Assembly (NCBI GenBank): GCA_013398955.1 | Contig: VWPU01006279.1 | Location: forward strand, 57,501-121,500 | DNA: 64,000 nt | Direction: 5' to 3' | Source of the DNA: Callaeas wilsoni | Lineage: Eukaryota > Chordata > Aves > Passeriformes > Callaeidae | In this document: in pieces, positions 60,298-64,000 of the stretch | Layout of the letters: each line of letters opens with the position of its first letter | Position numbering within the stretch: position 1 is the first letter of the stretch | Translations under genes and position numbers: made by a program | The notes under the pieces: generated by a model | The model's database searches: none | The model's input: the letters and a program-made list of their open reading frames with translations, nothing else | What the model was told of the DNA's origin: nothing

Positions 60298-62463
60298 ATA
60301 AATTTATACCTCTTTCTGGTCTCCGTCCTGTTTGACGAATTCATGGTGCCATCTGCTGACTAGAGATGGAATTAGCTCTGAGTCCTGATCGGGGATAGCC
60401 TTCTGCACTACAATCCAAATTAGAATTTAATTGTGATTAAACAACATTTGTAAACATGGAAAGCACAAAATACGTGGATTTTTTTTTTTCCTCACCAGAA
60501 AAGCTCAGCATCTCTAAATTGCCTTGACTACTTTGGCATATATTCCTGTCTCTGCAGGAGCTGGAATAAGATCTGTACCTCTGAAAATGACATTCCAAAA
60601 GTACAGTGGAGCCTGAAGGATTTCTCCTTCCCCCGTGCTCAGGGCATTTGTATACTCCTGCCTCTGCTCTCCCCCTCAGATAGAGAAATAGCTTTCAAAA
60701 ACATTTTGAGCTTTTTGGAAAAAGGGAAGATTATGGGTTTTTTCCTTTTTTAAAAAAATAGCAGTAACAAAAGCCAGCAGATCAAAATGTGTGTTTAGAG
60801 TTTGTTTGTGAAATAGACAAGTTCTTTCCCCTTTTATCTGAAATCAGCAATATTAAATAATATGATCACATGGGCAAATCTGCAACTTAAAAACCACAAA
60901 CAAACAAACCACCAGTGAGTAGGGAAAAATCGACCTCAGCTGTCTTTACATACATTATTTCTAAATTTCAGATTTCCAAAAGCTCCAAACCTCTTGACTG
61001 GGGAAAAAATAAATAATTTGCTGGTTCTACTGATGGTACATGAACAGGGATGAGCTTTGCTCCTGCAGATCTCTCTTCCAGCCATCTCATGCTATTATTG
61101 TCTTTTCTGAGCTGACTGCTCCTTCTCTCCCAAACTATCTATTTCTCCTATAGCAGCCTGCTTTTCAAGAATTTGTTTCCTATCCTCAGGCAGATGCAAA
61201 GCATCACCAACCTTAGAACCTGGCAGTCAACCTGGAAAACAGGGTATAGGGCTAGAGTTAGAGATGCAGGACACCTCCATCCCCAGGTGTCTGTTGTCTT
61301 TTGACAGGCTGTTTATGAAGAGTGAGCAATAGAAAATGTGTGGGAATCAAGGGGAAGCATCTTTAAAAAATATAAGTACTTCACTGAATGCAGAAGAGCG
61401 GAGAGGCTTAATTGAGATACTTTTGGCTTTGCTTCTGAAAATCTGGCTATTTTTCCTTCAGAAGAAAACACAAAATATATTCAAAATGGCAAACGTTTTC
61501 CATGTAGGCTTTTAAAGCACAGCCTCTTTTCTGTCCTTTTTCTGTAAGCACAGTGATTGCCCATAATAGCTTGCCAGTGTTCCTAAGGTTAATAGATAAA
61601 ATAGATAAGAGATAATAGTGTTCCATGTAGCGATGCTTTAGGGAATACTGTGAATATTGAGGTAATTGGGGAAGTCTGTAACACGGAACGGGGGGTCACT
61701 GAAGAGAAGTCAAGGTAAGATTAGAAAAGCTGAGCTGCAGATCTCGGGAATACTTGATGAAGGTCAGAACTAGAGGCCATGGGATCACCTTCTCTTGAAA
61801 TATAGTCAAATAAAAAACCGAGAGGGTAGAACTAGAGCAGAACCCATTATTTCTGACATCTAATTATTGTATACATATTGTTATTTTAATAAGATTAGCC
61901 AGCAGTAATGGTAAAGCAGTGGTCCCTTCCCTTTATATACCTGAGAGATTATTCTGCCTACCAGCAGTGCAGTGGCACACTTAGAGATGGGCATAAAAGA
62001 TGATGGATTGGTTAAGAAATAACTGTGATGGTTTCCTCCTCTTTTTGTACAATTAGGTTCGACTTTGAACAAGCTGTTAATGGCAGGTGGTGGTGAGCCA
62101 GCTGCAAGTTAAGAACTGGCTTGAATTATGCTATAAATGGACAGCCAATATTTACATGAAGAATGTTTGGAATTTGGAGGGTCATTATTTTTAATCCAGG
62201 TCAGACCTGTTAAATTAAAGTCTTTCAGTAAAAACAATGTAAATGGGTTTTTTTTATAATGTGCCTTTTTAATCCCACTCCAGGGATAAACACAAGGAAT
62301 ATTTCTTGCTTTCTACCGAGTGTAAGAGGGACCAGTTAAAATTACCTATGGCTTCTCAGTTTAAAATGTTCCTCAGCCATTCTGTTGTAACAAACCCTAT
62401 ACAAGCTCTGTTGTTTAATAGTAATAATTTGTGTTTGATAAGTCCTGGGTACCACAGTGTGCA
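60298..62463. other. Intergenic DNA, no gene seen
   Basis: AT-rich sequence with an A/C-rich patch near 60890-60915 and short homopolymers. No ORF longer than about 65 residues and no recognisable element. Confidence 0.45.
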
Positions 62464-62560
62464 CTCTCTCCCCCCTTTGCAATTTAAAGGTACACTAGAA
62501 ATCAAGCAGGTGATGGGGAATACAGTATGGTTATAGAATCACCCCAAGACATACAGTCAT
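62464..62560 (+). repeat. 97-bp dispersed repeat, copy 2
   Basis: Gap-free match to 14364-14460 on the same strand, with 5 mismatches. In the frame that stays open in copy 1, this copy reads GTLEIKQVMGNTVWL and then a stop, so any protein source is decayed. The flanks on both sides are unrelated to those of copy 1. Confidence 0.85.
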
Positions 62561-64000
62561 GGACCAGGACTGCAGTGAGGGTGGGACTTGGAGCTGAGGT
62601 CAGAAGGGCGGATGTCTTCAGGAGTTTGTAGCACAACGTGGCAATAGATGAATAAGGAAGCCAGAAAAAAAAGGAATTGAAATGCTGTTGGGTAGTAGCC
62701 TCGTAACACAATTTGTTTTAGGGTTGCCATGGTCTTTTGGTAGGACTACTAGGAGTTAGAGAAGGAAAATGAAGCAATATGATGTGTGTCTATGATGAAT
62801 TCCTGTTAGGGAAGGAGAAAGCATGAAGATAATTATTTGAAAAAGTAATCAGAAGATAATGGAAGCTGGATGCATAAGGTAAGTGAAAATTAAGGAGGTT
62901 ATGGTGGGAATAAATTAGGGTACGCATTAGACACAAAGAAAAGCAGGTCTTATTTTGTGTGAGAGAAAATCTTGGCCTGATGAAAGTGAGAATCCAGGAA
63001 AGTTTTGGAGGGTCTTATATTTTTGGTTTTTTTTCACTCTTCACAATGGCACTAGTGGCTGTGAGAAAGAAACTAACCAACAAACCATTACTACAGCATA
63101 CCTGCACTCCCTTGGTGAGGTGCATATGCCTAATTTGAGCAGAGATCCTGTGAAAGGCAGATGAAATCCTTTATAGAATTATGGAGAGATGACTTTGAGT
63201 TTTTCAGTCATGTCAGCAGTGTGATCTTTGTAAATAAGCCTTCTCTGCCTCATTTGTGTTAGAACAAATACACAAAAAATATAGGGTACCCCAATGGTTG
63301 GTGACAGCCCCCACTGTGCATAGGAGCTGGATATTGCACCTCTAGCAATTTCCTTAGGGCAGTAGCCTGAGGCTTTAAGTCAAGAACTGGACCTCCTAGA
63401 AACCCATGCTGTTGGAGTGTGCTTCCTCTTGTTTATAGGTCCGTGTTAAGATCGCTCTTTCAATTCCCAGCTCTTCCACAGACACGCTGAAGTCTGAATG
63501 CCAGGAGTAGCCTGTAAGGTCAGCAAATGCCTGTGCATGTACCACTGATGTTCTTTTCTCCACAAACATTTGCAAGCACTGCAGTGCCAGTTTCTGGGCT
63601 GACTCCTGCCCTCAGCTGCTGTTGGTGCTCCGCATGCTCCGGTCTCGCGCGAGCAGCTGAGGGGAAGCAGGGCGCTGAAACACAAACTCAGACACACTCG
63701 TTAGGTTACATACACCTTCACACTGATCTTCACCTCACATAGACCTGAATTTACAAGGCAAAGGAATAGTTAAAAGAGTTGGAACCAGTCGCAGAGGGGT
63801 GAGAAAACAAAGACCCTCATTAAACTTTGTGTCTGCAAGTCAACACTAAACTGCATAGTGACATTTTTGTTAATGCTTTGAATTTTAATGGCATGCTGTC
63901 TTAACTAGTACACATTTAATCTTACCTTTTCCACTTGGTAATAGAGAGTGAATCTCAAGTTTAATTTAAAAGCTGCACAAGATTTTGAGGAATGCTGGCA
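62561..64000. other. Intergenic DNA, no gene seen
   Basis: AT-rich up to about 63.5 kb, then a short GC-richer patch with nested inverted repeats (63576-63587 and 63609-63663). No gene recognised up to the window edge. Confidence 0.45.

Noticed and set aside
1..64000. CRISPR arrays, tRNA or rRNA genes, bacterial operons
   Set aside because: No regularly spaced repeats, tRNA box motifs or dense ORF arrangement was found; the window is vertebrate intergenic DNA.

Overview
The window looks like nuclear DNA from a bird, probably a passerine. The clearest evidence is three CR1-type retrotransposon tails (about 27.94-28.04, 35.18-35.31 and 50.69-50.80 kb). A nested repeat cluster at 25.4-26.5 kb also resembles sequence I recall from songbird genomes, but that recollection is unverified. 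There is no bacterial, plasmid or phage architecture. Nearly all of the open reading frames are short chance ORFs in AT-rich intergenic DNA.

Only one protein-coding gene can be supported: the 3' end of NEK7, a mitotic NIMA-related kinase, on the + strand. Positions 1-4793 read as its last intron. Positions 4794-4904 are the terminal coding exon (36 codons plus stop). The 3'UTR continues to about 6.49 kb or about 7.70 kb, depending on which poly(A) signal is used. From memory, the gene after NEK7 in human is ATP6V1G3 (opposite strand) and then PTPRC. I found no exon of either, so the remaining 56 kb reads as the intergenic desert downstream of NEK7.

Layout of the intergenic part: 8.93-10.52 kb is a strongly pyrimidine-rich strand-asymmetric block. 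13.81-14.17 kb is an assembly gap of 361 N next to a (CT)n run. A 97-bp unit at 14.36 kb recurs at 62.46 kb with 5 mismatches. 19.5-20.15 kb is an isolated CpG-island-like segment with a good splice-donor match. 25.4-26.5 kb is an LTR-like element apparently inserted in an older GC-rich repeat. 37.81-37.84 kb is a strong G-quadruplex motif. 32.2-33.3 and 48.2-49.85 kb are AT-rich blocks dense in homeodomain-like cores and look like candidate conserved regulatory DNA. 47.5-50.5 kb holds the two longest unexplained ORFs, both on the - strand.

No CRISPR array, tRNA, rRNA, complete transposon or new multi-gene system is visible. The main open questions are the orphan CpG island, the 97-bp repeat pair, the nested repeat and the two minus-strand ORFs.
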